Source: Planctomycetia bacterium
GTDB lineage: Bacteria; Planctomycetota; Planctomycetia; Pirellulales; UBA1268
NCBI GenBank assembly: GCA_009922585.1
Contig: RFVE01000003.1
Coordinates: 1-41,460 of the forward strand
DNA: 41,460 bases
Reading direction: 5' to 3'
Shown: piece after piece, positions 1 to 9,897 of the stretch
Layout of the letters: each line of letters begins with the position of its first letter
Numbering within the stretch: the first letter of the stretch is position 1
Notes under the pieces: model-generated
Seen by the model: only the letters and a program-made list of their open reading frames with translations
Told to the model about the DNA's origin: nothing
Databases searched by the model: none
Position numbers and translations under genes: made by a program

Positions 1-3
1 ACA

Positions 4-702
4 ATGACTGTTGATCTGCTTGATCAAGCCTTTCTCGACGCGGCTGCCAAGCATGGACCGGGCCTTGCCCGTCCAGTTGGTGCTTTGAAGAAGAGCCCGA
101 ACATTCGGCCGGAAATCGTTGCAGACCTGCCAGCAACTACCGGTGAGACAGTAGTCGCTGCTGAAACCGTGACAGCAGCCGGTGATTCCTCCACAGATAC
201 TGTTGATCCAACGCTGCTGCGACTCATCGATCACTTTTCGGAGCAGTGGGCCTCTGTTGTCACGGCCGTCGAAGAGGCGAGGCGGGCTGGCACTCAGGTC
301 ATTGCCATCGCTGGTCACCAGCCGGGGGAAGGCCGCACAACGCTGGTGCAGGGACTGAGCCTGCTGCTGGCAAAGCGGGGCTGGCAGGTGGCCTGCTTTG
401 GCAGTGCATCTGCCTGGTGGCAGGAATTAGTCGGCGATGCCGCCAGTTGGCAGGATCGCCTTCCTCGACTGGCTGCCGCCGATGATCTGGTGCTGGTCGA
501 TGCTGGCATCTGGTTTCCACCGGGGCCGCTGCGGCCCCAGCAGCTTACGCTCAAGATGTTCGGCTTTGATGGGGTCGTATTGGTGCGGCGTCACGCTCTG
601 CCCCCAAACCCAGCACGGGATGCGGCGATTGCCAAGGGTGGGCTTCAAGCAATCGGCGAGATCGTCAATTTTATGCCCGCTTTCCGGCAGAGGGCGGCAT
701 GA
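4..702 (+). CDS. CpsD/BY-kinase-like P-loop ATPase (possibly exopolysaccharide/exosortase-locus type); true start may lie upstream of the window
   Basis: Translation has a BY-kinase-like P-loop 'AGHQPGEGRTTL' and Walker B-like 'LVLVDAG'; stop overlaps the next gene's ATG by 4 nt. Confidence 0.65.
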   Translation: MTVDLLDQAFLDAAAKHGPGLARPVGALKKSPNIRPEIVADLPATTGETVVAAETVTAAGDSSTDTVDPTLLRLIDHFSEQWASVVTAVEEARRAGTQVIAIAGHQPGEGRTTLVQGLSLLLAKRGWQVACFGSASAWWQELVGDAASWQDRLPRLAAADDLVLVDAGIWFPPGPLRPQQLTLKMFGFDGVVLVRRHALPPNPARDAAIAKGGLQAIGEIVNFMPAFRQRAA

Positions 703-1409
703 GTGATTCCACCCAGCTACGGGCGGTGGGTGGCAGCCGTTCCCCCCATTGTGCATCCGTCGGCAACCAGCAGCCGGCCGTTGCCCGGCTGCTTTACGCT
801 GTGCGGCAGCCAGGCGGCTTCGCTGTACTCAGTGGGCCGGGGGGCACTGGCGTGACCACCGTCTTGGGGTGGTTGGCCGCCGAACTTGAGCAGGCTGGTC
901 ATCCTGTTCTGTGGCGTTCAGTGCGAAGCCTCACTAGGGCTGATTATCCGGCGTTGGCCAGTAGCCAAGCTGTTGATGCTGCCCTGCCGCCGGTGGTACT
1001 CATTGACGACGCGCACGCGGCGGCCGAAGGAGTGTTGACCGCGTGCGTGCAACAGTGTGGTGAGGTGATTCCAACTGTGTCAGTTGTACTGGCCGGCCGT
1101 GGCAGGCTGCTGACGCTTCTGGCCCGCGAACGAGATCTCGGCGAACGGATCAAGCTTCGGGCTGTACTGCGTGCTTGGACGCGTGATGAAACTGAGGAAA
1201 TGGTGGCCAGCCGGCTGGCAGCGGCGGGGATCGACCAGTTTGAGGCTGGCGTGCCGTCCGTGATTCATGCCATTGCTGCTGGCATTCCTCAGGCAATTGG
1301 CCAACTGCTGGAAACCGTCCTGCTGGTGGCAGCGACCCAGCCGGAGCACCGGCTCCGCTGTGAAGACATCGAACGGATGCACGAGCGGCTCAGCCTGGCG
1401 GCAGCGTGA
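699..1409 (+). CDS. ExeA-like / AAA-type ATPase with degenerate Walker A
   Basis: 'GPGGTGVTT' P-loop position, 'VVLIDDAH' Walker B, ExeA-like C-terminal helical region; ATGA overlap with the preceding CDS. Confidence 0.65.
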   Translation: MSDSTQLRAVGGSRSPHCASVGNQQPAVARLLYAVRQPGGFAVLSGPGGTGVTTVLGWLAAELEQAGHPVLWRSVRSLTRADYPALASSQAVDAALPPVVLIDDAHAAAEGVLTACVQQCGEVIPTVSVVLAGRGRLLTLLARERDLGERIKLRAVLRAWTRDETEEMVASRLAAAGIDQFEAGVPSVIHAIAAGIPQAIGQLLETVLLVAATQPEHRLRCEDIERMHERLSLAAA

Positions 1410-2565
1410 CGGCTCCGGCGCGATGCCGCGTTGCTGAGAATGCCTCTGTTGGCAGGGGCGGCTCGCAGTCACTCATCAGATCGGCCATGGTCACGGCGGT
1501 GCCCGTTGACAGGTGCAGTCCTGCCCGGAAGTGGCCGGTTGCCAGCCAGCCGTTTTCAATCCCCGGCAGCGGACCGATGGTCGGCAGGCCGTCGGGTGAG
1601 CCCGGACGCAGGCCAGCCCAAGAGCGTTCAGGTGCTCCAAACGGGGTCTCAGGCAACAGCAACCTGACGAGTCGCTCCAGACGCTCGATTGTCGCCGGCG
1701 TCGTCATGGGGGCAAAACCGACGTCCTCAATCGTCGAGCCGATCAGGAGCCGGCCGTCCTCCCGGGGAATGAGGTAGTCGAACCCTGCACCAAGATTTAC
1801 GACCTGGGTAAGCAATCCGGGGGCGGTGCGATGCAGCAGGATCTGACCTCGCCAGGGCTTGGTCTGGATTTGGATCCCAAGGTCGGCCAGCAGACCCTCG
1901 GACCAGGCTCCGGTAGCAAGGCAGACGCATTCCGTTGGCAGCGTTGTTGGTCCACTTTTGGGACTGCTGTATCGAACCGCAACGATTCGGTTGTCAGCGA
2001 GATCAAATCCGAGGACACGAGAGTGGTCGATCAAAGTGACACCGCGGGCTCGGCACGACGCGTGCAGGGCGGCCAGATGCCGGGGCGGCCGCAATTGGGT
2101 TTCGGTCGGCAGAAAGCAGCCGCCCTGTATCGTGCCGGCGTTGGCCGCAGCGGCCAACGCCGGGGCAAGGCGGCCAACGGCTGCTGCTGAGACCCTTTCG
2201 CAGGGAATCCCCAGACGCTGCCAGCGGGTGAGATCGTCACAGAGTTCAGCAGCGGTGGCATCGTCGATCGACAGGGCGAGTGTGCCGCATTGCCGTAGAC
2301 CGTTGTCGATGCCGGTCTCGGCCTGCAATTCTGCTGCCCACTGCCGGTGGAGCCGGTCGCTGAAGGCGGTGAATTGTTCGAGCGGGGTGGCATCGGGCCC
2401 CAAAGCAATTTCAGGCTGTGCCGGAAAGATTCCACCGGCGGCCCAGGAGGCAGTGGCGCTGGCTGCGTCGCGGCTCATGACCGTGACGGTGAGGCCCCGG
2501 CCGGCAAGTTCTCGGGCGATCGACAGCCCGATTACTCCGCCACCGATCACGCAGCAGTCAGGCAT
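1390..2565 (-). CDS. thiO: FAD-dependent glycine oxidase ThiO-like / DAO-family oxidoreductase
   Basis: N-terminal dinucleotide-binding motif 'CCVIGGGVIGLSIARELAGRG', C-terminal 'GLRPGSPDGLPTIGPLPG...GHFRAGLHLSTGTA'. Internal ATG chosen because it begins at the conserved FAD motif. Confidence 0.8.
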   Translation of the reverse strand: MPDCCVIGGGVIGLSIARELAGRGLTVTVMSRDAASATASWAAGGIFPAQPEIALGPDATPLEQFTAFSDRLHRQWAAELQAETGIDNGLRQCGTLALSIDDATAAELCDDLTRWQRLGIPCERVSAAAVGRLAPALAAAANAGTIQGGCFLPTETQLRPPRHLAALHASCRARGVTLIDHSRVLGFDLADNRIVAVRYSSPKSGPTTLPTECVCLATGAWSEGLLADLGIQIQTKPWRGQILLHRTAPGLLTQVVNLGAGFDYLIPREDGRLLIGSTIEDVGFAPMTTPATIERLERLVRLLLPETPFGAPERSWAGLRPGSPDGLPTIGPLPGIENGWLATGHFRAGLHLSTGTAVTMADLMSDCEPPLPTEAFSATRHRAGAVTLPPG

Positions 2566-3598
2566 TCGTTGCCACCTGGGGGCTGTCGGCAATATTCACC
2601 CAGACATGCACATGAGGTGCCCCACGGAAATGCCAGACGAACGCTGGGCCCTCCAATCGCCAGTTGTCCCAGACGCCGTCACCACCGAGGTCACCCTGGC
2701 GATAGAACACCATCCGGCAAGCCTCAAGCCCACCCTGAGCGGCAAGGCAGCGACGAACCTCGTCTTGGTCACCGGTTCGGAAGGGCTCTAGTAGCAGGGC
2801 CACCACCCGGTCCAGTTCGGCCCGCTGGTCGGCTGAAAGATCGCTGACTGACAAACCCGGGCGGTTGGTTTGGCCGGGAAAGGCGATTGCATTTTCGCGA
2901 GGTGCCCGTCGCACCAACGCAGCAGCCCGTTGCCGGCCATCGAGCATGCCGAAGACTTCATTGGCTGCGACTGCCTGCGGCCAAAAAACGTTACCGGGAT
3001 GGGCCGGCTCCTCAGTGAAGCTGCCGGTATCGTGTCCGTAGAAGATTGGGCCACCGAAGGCGACATGATCGGCCGAGTCGCCGTCACACCGCAGCGTCAT
3101 GTGTCGGCCGGTGAGCAGGAACTGGAACTTCCCCGAGCCGGGCTCGCCGATCAGGGCGATGCTTTGGGAGCGGCCAAAGCCACCGCAGTCATCCTCTAAC
3201 TGCTTGTCGAAGCGGGGCTGCCAATCCGGAGTGATCAGGCTTTCGAAGATGTCACGGACAAGGGCCTGCTGCTCACCGGTGAAAAAATCATCCGCGATTT
3301 CGGGTGTAGTTGCCTGCCAGTTGTTGGCAACGCGGGTCCGCAACAGACCAAATTTCGGGTGCCGGTAGTCCCAGGGTACACAGACCACCCGCCGCTGCTG
3401 GGGCGTGAGTGAGGCGTGCAGTTGCCCCGCCAGGGTTTCGGCGGTTGGCTTTGCGACCGGCTCTGCAGCAAAGAGTTCCGGTCGGCTGCCACCCGGAATG
3501 AGAGTGGCCAGACCGGTTCCTGTTGCGGCGGTCGAGAGGCCACGGAGGAGTTTGCGGCGGGTTAGGGCAGCAGCTTTCGGGTGATGAATCGGTGCCAT
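2558..3598 (-). CDS. Tat-exported DUF3500-family protein
   Basis: Twin-arginine leader 'TRRKLLRGLSTAATGTGLATLIPGG'; C-terminus '...WDNWRLEGPAFVWHFRGAPHVHVWVNI' resembles DUF3500. Overlaps the thiO-like start by 8 nt. Confidence 0.75.
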   Translation of the reverse strand: MAPIHHPKAAALTRRKLLRGLSTAATGTGLATLIPGGSRPELFAAEPVAKPTAETLAGQLHASLTPQQRRVVCVPWDYRHPKFGLLRTRVANNWQATTPEIADDFFTGEQQALVRDIFESLITPDWQPRFDKQLEDDCGGFGRSQSIALIGEPGSGKFQFLLTGRHMTLRCDGDSADHVAFGGPIFYGHDTGSFTEEPAHPGNVFWPQAVAANEVFGMLDGRQRAAALVRRAPRENAIAFPGQTNRPGLSVSDLSADQRAELDRVVALLLEPFRTGDQDEVRRCLAAQGGLEACRMVFYRQGDLGGDGVWDNWRLEGPAFVWHFRGAPHVHVWVNIADSPQVATNA

Positions 3599-3676
3599 GA
3601 GCGAGGCTCCCGTGAAAACAGACCAGTGACACAACTGTGTGCGACTGAGTCTATCAAAGGCCCGCGTGCTTCGAAC

Positions 3677-4522
3677 TCACTTTCGGCGTTGGCAGCCCGG
3701 GCAAAAAAAAGTCGATCGCTGGGCCTGCACGATACGGCGAATGATTGCCCCACAACGGGGACAGGCCGCACCCGCCCGGCCATAAACCTGGTGGCACCGC
3801 TGATACCGACCCGGTCGGCTATCGGCGGTTCGGTAGGTTTCGTCACCAATGGAGGAGCCCTCCAGCCGAATTGCCCGTCGCAGAATCTTCCGGGTGACCG
3901 TGGCGATGGTATCGCACTCCGCTCGGCTGATCCGGCAGCAGCGGCTGCGGGGGTCGAGGCCGGCGGCAAAGAGGATTTCGGCCGCGTAAATATTCCCAAT
4001 GCCGGCGGTTACACGCTGGTCCAGCAGGGCCTGCTTGATCGGCCGACGTGAATGGTGAATGGCGGAATGGAATGCTGCTCCTGCCAACGTGAGGGCGTCG
4101 GGGCCGAGCACCGAAGGGCCGCAGCGGCGGTAGAATTCTTCGTTGGTGAGCAGCCGAATGGTGCCGAGTCCTCGCCTGTCCCAGAAAATCAGGGGCGGGT
4201 GTTCAGCAAATTTCAGCACCATGCGAACGTGCGCATCGGACGGCGGCGGTACCCGCAGCAGCAGACCAGTCATCCGGGGTTCGATCACCAGTCGCTCAGG
4301 TTCGTCAGCCGCCGCTCCCGCCAACCGGAGCACCCCCCGTTTGCCAGCCCGTTCGACCGCGTCGATTCGGCTGCCAATCAATCGCTTTGCGAGGCGGCCC
4401 GCCGGCGGGCTGATCAGAATCGGCCTGCGGGTTCGCCGTGGGAAGGATACACCCGTAATTATTTGGCCGGCGACGCCGCCAATACCCCGGCACATTGTTT
4501 CAACTTCGGGAAGTTCGGGCAT
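3677..4522 (-). CDS. mutM: Formamidopyrimidine-DNA glycosylase (Fpg/MutM)
   Basis: 'MPELPEVETMCRGI' N-terminus, C-terminal zinc finger 'CPRCGAIIRRIVQAQRSTFFCPGCQ', 'GIGNIYAAEILF' motif. Confidence 0.95.
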   Translation of the reverse strand: MPELPEVETMCRGIGGVAGQIITGVSFPRRTRRPILISPPAGRLAKRLIGSRIDAVERAGKRGVLRLAGAAADEPERLVIEPRMTGLLLRVPPPSDAHVRMVLKFAEHPPLIFWDRRGLGTIRLLTNEEFYRRCGPSVLGPDALTLAGAAFHSAIHHSRRPIKQALLDQRVTAGIGNIYAAEILFAAGLDPRSRCCRISRAECDTIATVTRKILRRAIRLEGSSIGDETYRTADSRPGRYQRCHQVYGRAGAACPRCGAIIRRIVQAQRSTFFCPGCQRRK

Positions 4523-4699
4523 TGCAGAGGCTGTCATTCCCTTGGGTGAGAGTCGAAATCGTTGGGTAGACTGCGGTGGTGCGGTCGTTTCGGTGTTCGC
4601 AAGGCTACAATCGAATGAGCTTCGGCCAATGCCCCGACCTGCTACGGCAGGTAGGCTGGGGTGCCGCAACTGGTTTGACCCCTCTTTACGGAACTGCCA

Positions 4700-5932
4700 A
4701 TGTCTCTTGCTTCAGCAGCCGAACGCCCACTCTCTCAAGTGCCTGATGCTCTCGGCCGTTTCGGCCGCTTCGGCGGTCGCTATGTGCCGGAGACGCTTTC
4801 GGCGGCTCTCGATCAGTTGCAGGCGGCTTATGACGAGGCGATTGCCGACCCGGCATTCACCAAGGAACTCGACGACCTGCTCAACACCTTTGTGGGCCGG
4901 CCCACTCCCCTGCTCTTTGCGCGTCGATTGACCGAACGGGCAGGCGGGGCGCAGATCTACTTTAAGCGAGAGGATCTCAGCCACACCGGCGCCCACAAGA
5001 TCAACAACACCCTCGGCCAAGCGTTGCTGGCCATGCGGATGGGGAAGCGGCGGATCATTGCCGAAACTGGTGCGGGTCAGCACGGTGTCGCCACCGCCAC
5101 CGCCTGCGCCCGGTTTGGCCTCGACTGTGTCGTCTACATGGGCGCAGAGGATGTCCGCCGGCAGGCTCCCAACGTCCGTAACATGCGGTTTATGGGGGCC
5201 GAGGTGCGACCGGTTGAGAGCGGTTCCCGAACCCTCCGTGATGCCATCAACGAGGCGATGCGGGATTGGATGGCGTCGGTTGAGACCACCCACTACATCA
5301 TTGGTTCAGTCGTCGGCCCGCATCCCTTCCCACGGATTGTTCGCGATTTCCAGTCGGTCATCGGTCGCGAAACAATCGAATACTGTAAGAGGCTCTTCGG
5401 TCGGCTGCCTGACACGGTCGTCGCCTGTGTTGGTGGGGGCAGCAACGCGGCTGGCATGTTCTATCCATTCGTCGACTATCCAGAGGTGCGGCTGGTTGGT
5501 GTCGAAGCGGGGGGGCGGTCGAGTGGAGCGGGTGAGCATGCTGCGCCGTTGAGTTACGGAAGCCCCGGCATCCTGCATGGCAGCCTCAGCTATGTTCTTC
5601 AGAATGCTGATGGCCAGACCGACGATGTCCACTCGGTTTCAGCAGGTCTCGACTACCCCGGTGTCGGGCCGGAGCACAGCTACTGGCGAGACAGTGGCCG
5701 GGTCGACTACACCAGTGTCACCGATGCCGCGGCACTCGACGCCTTCGATCTGGTGGCCCAGCAGGAAGGCATCCTCGCGGCCCTCGAGACCTCGCATGCG
5801 GTGGCCTGGGCGGTCGAGGCGGCTGCAGCCATGCAACCAGAGGAAATCCTCGTCGTTTGCATGTCGGGTCGGGGCGACAAAGACGCCGCTGAAATCGCCC
5901 GGCTTAGAGGGCTCTCCGAGGCCGGGGCGTGA
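4700..5932 (+). CDS. trpB: Tryptophan synthase beta subunit
   Basis: '[15 protein letters not shown]', PLP-lysine motif '[18 protein letters not shown]', '[16 protein letters not shown]', '[15 protein letters not shown]'. Confidence 0.98.
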   Translation: MSLASAAERPLSQVPDALGRFGRFGGRYVPETLSAALDQLQAAYDEAIADPAFTKELDDLLNTFVGRPTPLLFARRLTERAGGAQIYFKREDLSHTGAHKINNTLGQALLAMRMGKRRIIAETGAGQHGVATATACARFGLDCVVYMGAEDVRRQAPNVRNMRFMGAEVRPVESGSRTLRDAINEAMRDWMASVETTHYIIGSVVGPHPFPRIVRDFQSVIGRETIEYCKRLFGRLPDTVVACVGGGSNAAGMFYPFVDYPEVRLVGVEAGGRSSGAGEHAAPLSYGSPGILHGSLSYVLQNADGQTDDVHSVSAGLDYPGVGPEHSYWRDSGRVDYTSVTDAAALDAFDLVAQQEGILAALETSHAVAWAVEAAAAMQPEEILVVCMSGRGDKDAAEIARLRGLSEAGA

Positions 5933-5941
5933 ATCGAAAGA

Positions 5942-6805
5942 TTGGATCGAGCAACGATGGAGCAAGAAGCAGGCATGGCAACGGCTACAGAAAGTGGTCG
6001 CACCGGAACCGTGGCGGTGCAAGAGGCGTTCGCAACGTGTCGGGCCCGTGGGGGCAAGGCGATCGCTCCTTTCGTGACAGCGGGCGACCCGGACGTCGAG
6101 ACGACGCTGGGGGTGCTCGAAGCAGTTGACCGGGCGGGGGCCACCCTCTGCGAATTGGGTGTCCCCTACAGCGACCCGATCGCAGATGGCCCCGTGATCC
6201 AGGCCTCCTACACCAGAGCACTGGCAGCAGGGATGTCGCTCGACAAGCTCTTCGATCTGGTCGGTCGCAGCCGGGCGACAGTCCGAATGCCGCTGCTGGC
6301 AATGGCCAGCTATTCGCTCATCTTCCGGGTTGGCATCGACGCGTTCGTGACCCGGGCCGTCGCTTGTGGCCTAGCCGGATTCGTAGTGCCCGATCTGCCG
6401 CTGGAGGAGTCGGATGAACTCGACGCCGCATGCCGCGCAGCGGGATTGGCACTTGTGCGGCTGGTGACTCCAACCACACCGCCGGAGCGGGCGGAGCAGA
6501 TTGCCCGGCGATCGACCGGTTTTCTCTATTGCGTGTCGGTGGCGGGAGTGACTGGCGAACGGACAGCCTTGCCGTCGGGTCTGGTCGACCGGGTCGCCTG
6601 GCTGCGGGAACGAACAGACGTGCCGATTCTGGTCGGTTTCGGGATCGCCAGTCCGGAGCAGGCTCGGGAGGTGGCCCAGGTGGCCGATGGCGTGATCGTT
6701 GGTTCGGCGGTTGTCCGACAGCTTGAGCAGGCCGCAGCCGGTCAGGGTGTTGCTGCGGTCGAAGGATTTGTCGGGGAGCTCGTGACTGCCTGCCGAAACG
6801 GCTGA
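5942..6805 (+). CDS. trpA: Tryptophan synthase alpha subunit (an in-frame downstream start is possible)
   Basis: 'KAIAPFVTAGDPDVETTLGVL', 'CELGVPYSDPIADGPVIQ', 'VPDLPLEES', 'GFLYCVSVAGVTGER', directly after trpB. Confidence 0.96.
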   Translation: MDRATMEQEAGMATATESGRTGTVAVQEAFATCRARGGKAIAPFVTAGDPDVETTLGVLEAVDRAGATLCELGVPYSDPIADGPVIQASYTRALAAGMSLDKLFDLVGRSRATVRMPLLAMASYSLIFRVGIDAFVTRAVACGLAGFVVPDLPLEESDELDAACRAAGLALVRLVTPTTPPERAEQIARRSTGFLYCVSVAGVTGERTALPSGLVDRVAWLRERTDVPILVGFGIASPEQAREVAQVADGVIVGSAVVRQLEQAAAGQGVAAVEGFVGELVTACRNG

Positions 6806-6846
6806 CAGCCGTGACTTGCCAGAAAGGCTTCTCAGAGCCGTAGCCT

Positions 6847-6862
6847 GTCGGGTGTGCCCGAC
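6847..6862. other. Perfect 6-bp-stem hairpin (GTCGGG-TGTG-CCCGAC) in the convergent trpA/ABC intergenic gap
   Basis: Direct inverted repeat in sequence; no T-tract follows, so not called as a terminator. Confidence 0.4.
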
Positions 6863-7176
6863 CTCGTCGATGGGGCGATGGATGCTCTGCGGCCACAGTG
6901 CGGCCGGGGAAGCCAGCAGCGGAAGCGACCGGACCGGGAGCGTGGTTGCCCAGGGGTTCACCGCTCGGGGCAGGCGCGGTGGCGGCAAAAGTCTCGTCGC
7001 TGCTGAAAATGGCCAATGCGGTCGTGCAGTTTCGCGGTGATCACAGCGAGGACATTTTCAGAGACTCCTCGAGCGTTCGCCGACCCCCTTCTCCTCGTCA
7101 AGCCCCGGCCGTCCTCTGGAAGCCAGGAGTAGGATGCGACACGGTGCCATACCTCCCGGCTTCGTGGCGAGCTTGT

Positions 7177-8094
7177 TCAATCGTTCGCTGGCGCGATCGC
7201 GGCGAGCAGTTGGGCCGGCCACGGAGGCTCATAGCGACAGCCGGCGACCGGGATGCCCGCCTTCACCAAGGCTGTTACCGTCTCGTCAACTGGGCCGCGA
7301 CTGGGGGCGAGTTCACACAGCAGGCTGTCATCATCGGGGCACTCGCAGCCGATCGCGATGTGGCCGATCACCCGGGCGGCCTCTTGGGCCGCGGCCGGAC
7401 AGGCAAACCGCAGCCGCCAGCTACTGACCTCTGTCCAGGCCTCCGGCCGACAGGGGCCAGCCCGTAGCAGCTGACCCTCGTGCAGGATCAGCAGGTCAGT
7501 AAACCCAGGCGGTATGTCACCATCGTTGCAGGCAGCCATGACGGCGCCTCTGGTGGCGACAGTGTCGCTGATGATCTGGCTGACCAGTTCCCTGCCAGCC
7601 GGATCGAGGCCGGTGGCCGGGTTGTCGAGCAGGAGGATGGTGGGCTTGAGCAACAACGCCCGGGCCAGCAGCAGCCGTTTGCTCTGGCCGGAGGTAACGG
7701 CGTCGCAGCGTGCTCCAGCCATTCGCTCGAGCCCGACCCTGGCCAGGGCGCGGCCAACGGCGCTGGTGAGGTCGCGGCCCCGCAGGCCTCCCGCCGCCGC
7801 GAAGAGTTCCAGGCATTCGTCAATCCGAATCGCCGGCCAGGCAGGCACGCCGTCAGGGACGTAGCCGACCAGTCGGCGAATCGCCTCGCCCTGCTGTGTA
7901 GCAGCATATCCTGCCACGGTTAGTTCACCCGACCGCAGCGGCAACAGCGTGGCAATGGTTTCCAGCAGGCTGGTCTTGCCGGCAGCAGTCGGGCCGATGA
8001 CCGCCACCGCCTGACCCGCCGAGACGCAGAGGTCGAGTCGTTCGAGGACGACAACCCCCAGTCGTTCGACGGTGACGCGGTCGCATTCAATCAT
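7177..8094 (-). CDS. ABC transporter ATP-binding protein
   Basis: Walker A 'GPTAAGKTSLLE', signature-like 'TSGQSKRLLLARALLLKP', Walker B 'ILLLDNPATGLDP'. Confidence 0.88.
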   Translation of the reverse strand: MIECDRVTVERLGVVVLERLDLCVSAGQAVAVIGPTAAGKTSLLETIATLLPLRSGELTVAGYAATQQGEAIRRLVGYVPDGVPAWPAIRIDECLELFAAAGGLRGRDLTSAVGRALARVGLERMAGARCDAVTSGQSKRLLLARALLLKPTILLLDNPATGLDPAGRELVSQIISDTVATRGAVMAACNDGDIPPGFTDLLILHEGQLLRAGPCRPEAWTEVSSWRLRFACPAAAQEAARVIGHIAIGCECPDDDSLLCELAPSRGPVDETVTALVKAGIPVAGCRYEPPWPAQLLAAIAPAND

Positions 8095-9644
8095 GCCGGG
8101 TTGATCGCTGGCCTGTCGGTTGCCAATTCCTGGCGGGTCGCCGCGTCCTGAAGCCGGGCATTGGTCAGTTCAATGGCGACGAGCATGCCCTTCGCCTTGT
8201 TGATGGTTTCCTGAAATTCACTTTTGGGCTGACTGTCGGCAACGATGCCGGCCCCCGACTGGACGTAGGCGGTGCCGCCGCTGACGACAATGGTTCGGAG
8301 GGCAATGCAGGTGTCCATCGCCCCACCAAAATCGACGTAGCCAACAGCGCCGGCATAAGGGCCCCGCTTGTTTGGTTCAAGTTCATCGATGATTTCCATC
8401 GCTCTGATTTTTGGTGCTCCTGAAACCGTGCCCGCCGGCAGGCAGGCTCGGAGGGCATCAAATGCAGTTTTGCCCGGCAGCAGCCGGCCGCTGACGTTGC
8501 TGGTGATGTGCATGACATGACTGTAGCGTTCGATTGCCATTACATCGGTCAGTTCGACTGAGCCAATCTCCGCGACACGGCCAACATCGTTGCGGCCGAG
8601 GTCGATGAGCATGACGTGTTCGGCCCGCTCCTTCGGGTCGGCCAGCAGGCCGGCGGCGAGCTCAGCATCCTCCTCTGGTGTGCCACCGCGGGGGCGGGTG
8701 CCGGCCAAAGGCCGCACAGTTACACGGCCATTGACAACCCGCACCATGATCTCTGGCGAGCTGCCGACCAGTGTCGCTGCCGGAGTGCGCAGATAGAACA
8801 TGAACGGGCTTGGGTTGACCACTCGGAGGGTACGGTAGAGCTCGAGTGGCGACGCTGTGAAGGGTACGGCAAGCCGACGACTGAGGACGACCTGGAAGAT
8901 GTCGCCGGCATGGATGTAGTCGATGGCCCGTTCAACCGCCTGCTGAAAGTCCTGCTGGCTACGATTGGCATGCGGCTCGCCGCAGGGCTGCTGCAAGCTG
9001 CCGATATCGCAAAGCGGAGGCCAGTCAGAGGGCTGTTGGAGCTGGGCAATCGTGGTATCGACCCGGGTGGCTGCCGCGTCATAGGCGGCGGCAATCGCCG
9101 CGGGAGTTTTTTCTTCGATTTTCGCGAGCACCACGACATCGATACTTTTGGAGACATGGTCAAAGACGACCAGCCGGTCGTAGAACGCAAAGCAGATGTC
9201 CGGCAGGCCGAGGTCGTCAGCGGGCACGTCTGGCAGGTGTTCGACGTAGCGGACCGAGTCATAGGCGGCGTAGCCGATTGCACCGCTGGTGAACGGGGGC
9301 AGGTCATCGAGCCGCGCCGGCTGGAAGGCGGCCATCCGCTGTTCAAGCTCGGCTAGCGGGTCGTCTGACTCAAAGGTTTCGGAGAAGGCTTCGCTGCGGC
9401 TGACGGTGACCTGCCGACCGCGGGCTTCGAACCGCAGGAAAGGCTCGGCTCCCAAAAAGCTGTAGCGGCCCACCTTCTCACCGCCGATCACGCTTTCGAA
9501 AAGGCATCCATCACTCCCCGCGTCGATGCGGGCAAAGGCCGACAGCGGGGTGAGGCTGTCAGCAAAGATTCGCCGATAGACAGGCACCACCGATGCCGAC
9601 TGAGCCAGTTGGGCGAATGTCTTGCGTTCGGGAAGGTGCGGCAT
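8091..9644 (-). CDS. trpE: Anthranilate synthase component I
   Basis: Chorismate-binding motifs 'DIFQVVLSRRL', 'NPSPFMFYL', 'GSSPEIMVRV', 'RPLAGTRPRG', 'LPAGTVSGAPKIRAMEII', 'GPYAGAVGYVDFGG'; 4-nt overlap with the downstream ABC ATPase. Confidence 0.95.
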   Translation of the reverse strand: MPHLPERKTFAQLAQSASVVPVYRRIFADSLTPLSAFARIDAGSDGCLFESVIGGEKVGRYSFLGAEPFLRFEARGRQVTVSRSEAFSETFESDDPLAELEQRMAAFQPARLDDLPPFTSGAIGYAAYDSVRYVEHLPDVPADDLGLPDICFAFYDRLVVFDHVSKSIDVVVLAKIEEKTPAAIAAAYDAAATRVDTTIAQLQQPSDWPPLCDIGSLQQPCGEPHANRSQQDFQQAVERAIDYIHAGDIFQVVLSRRLAVPFTASPLELYRTLRVVNPSPFMFYLRTPAATLVGSSPEIMVRVVNGRVTVRPLAGTRPRGGTPEEDAELAAGLLADPKERAEHVMLIDLGRNDVGRVAEIGSVELTDVMAIERYSHVMHITSNVSGRLLPGKTAFDALRACLPAGTVSGAPKIRAMEIIDELEPNKRGPYAGAVGYVDFGGAMDTCIALRTIVVSGGTAYVQSGAGIVADSQPKSEFQETINKAKGMLVAIELTNARLQDAATRQELATDRPAINPA

Positions 9645-9897
9645 GGCTGGGCTGAAATTGGCCGGGGAAATTCGCCGGCGGTACGGCGGGCTTGAATCGT
9701 AGCAGACTGCCGAAAATGTCTGCCATTGACGCGGCTGAAAAACGCCCTGCTCGACCGGCGGGAACCGTCAGGGCCGAGACCGGTTCTCGTGTTCTTGGCA
9801 GAGTCACAATGATACGGCAGACGGCCAACTGCTATGATATTTCGGGCGGGCTGTCGAGCCTGCCCAATGTTTCTTGATTCCTTCCGTGAGGCGGTTG

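Noticed and set aside
1859-2791. 310-aa plus-strand ORF
   Set aside because: Antisense to the ThiO-like and DUF3500 genes; no recognisable domain.
6847-6862. Hairpin as bidirectional terminator for trpA and the ABC gene
   Set aside because: No T-run on either side.
6318-7016. 232-aa minus-strand ORF, considered as a missing ABC permease
   Set aside because: Mostly antisense to trpA; Pro/Arg-rich with no transmembrane segments.
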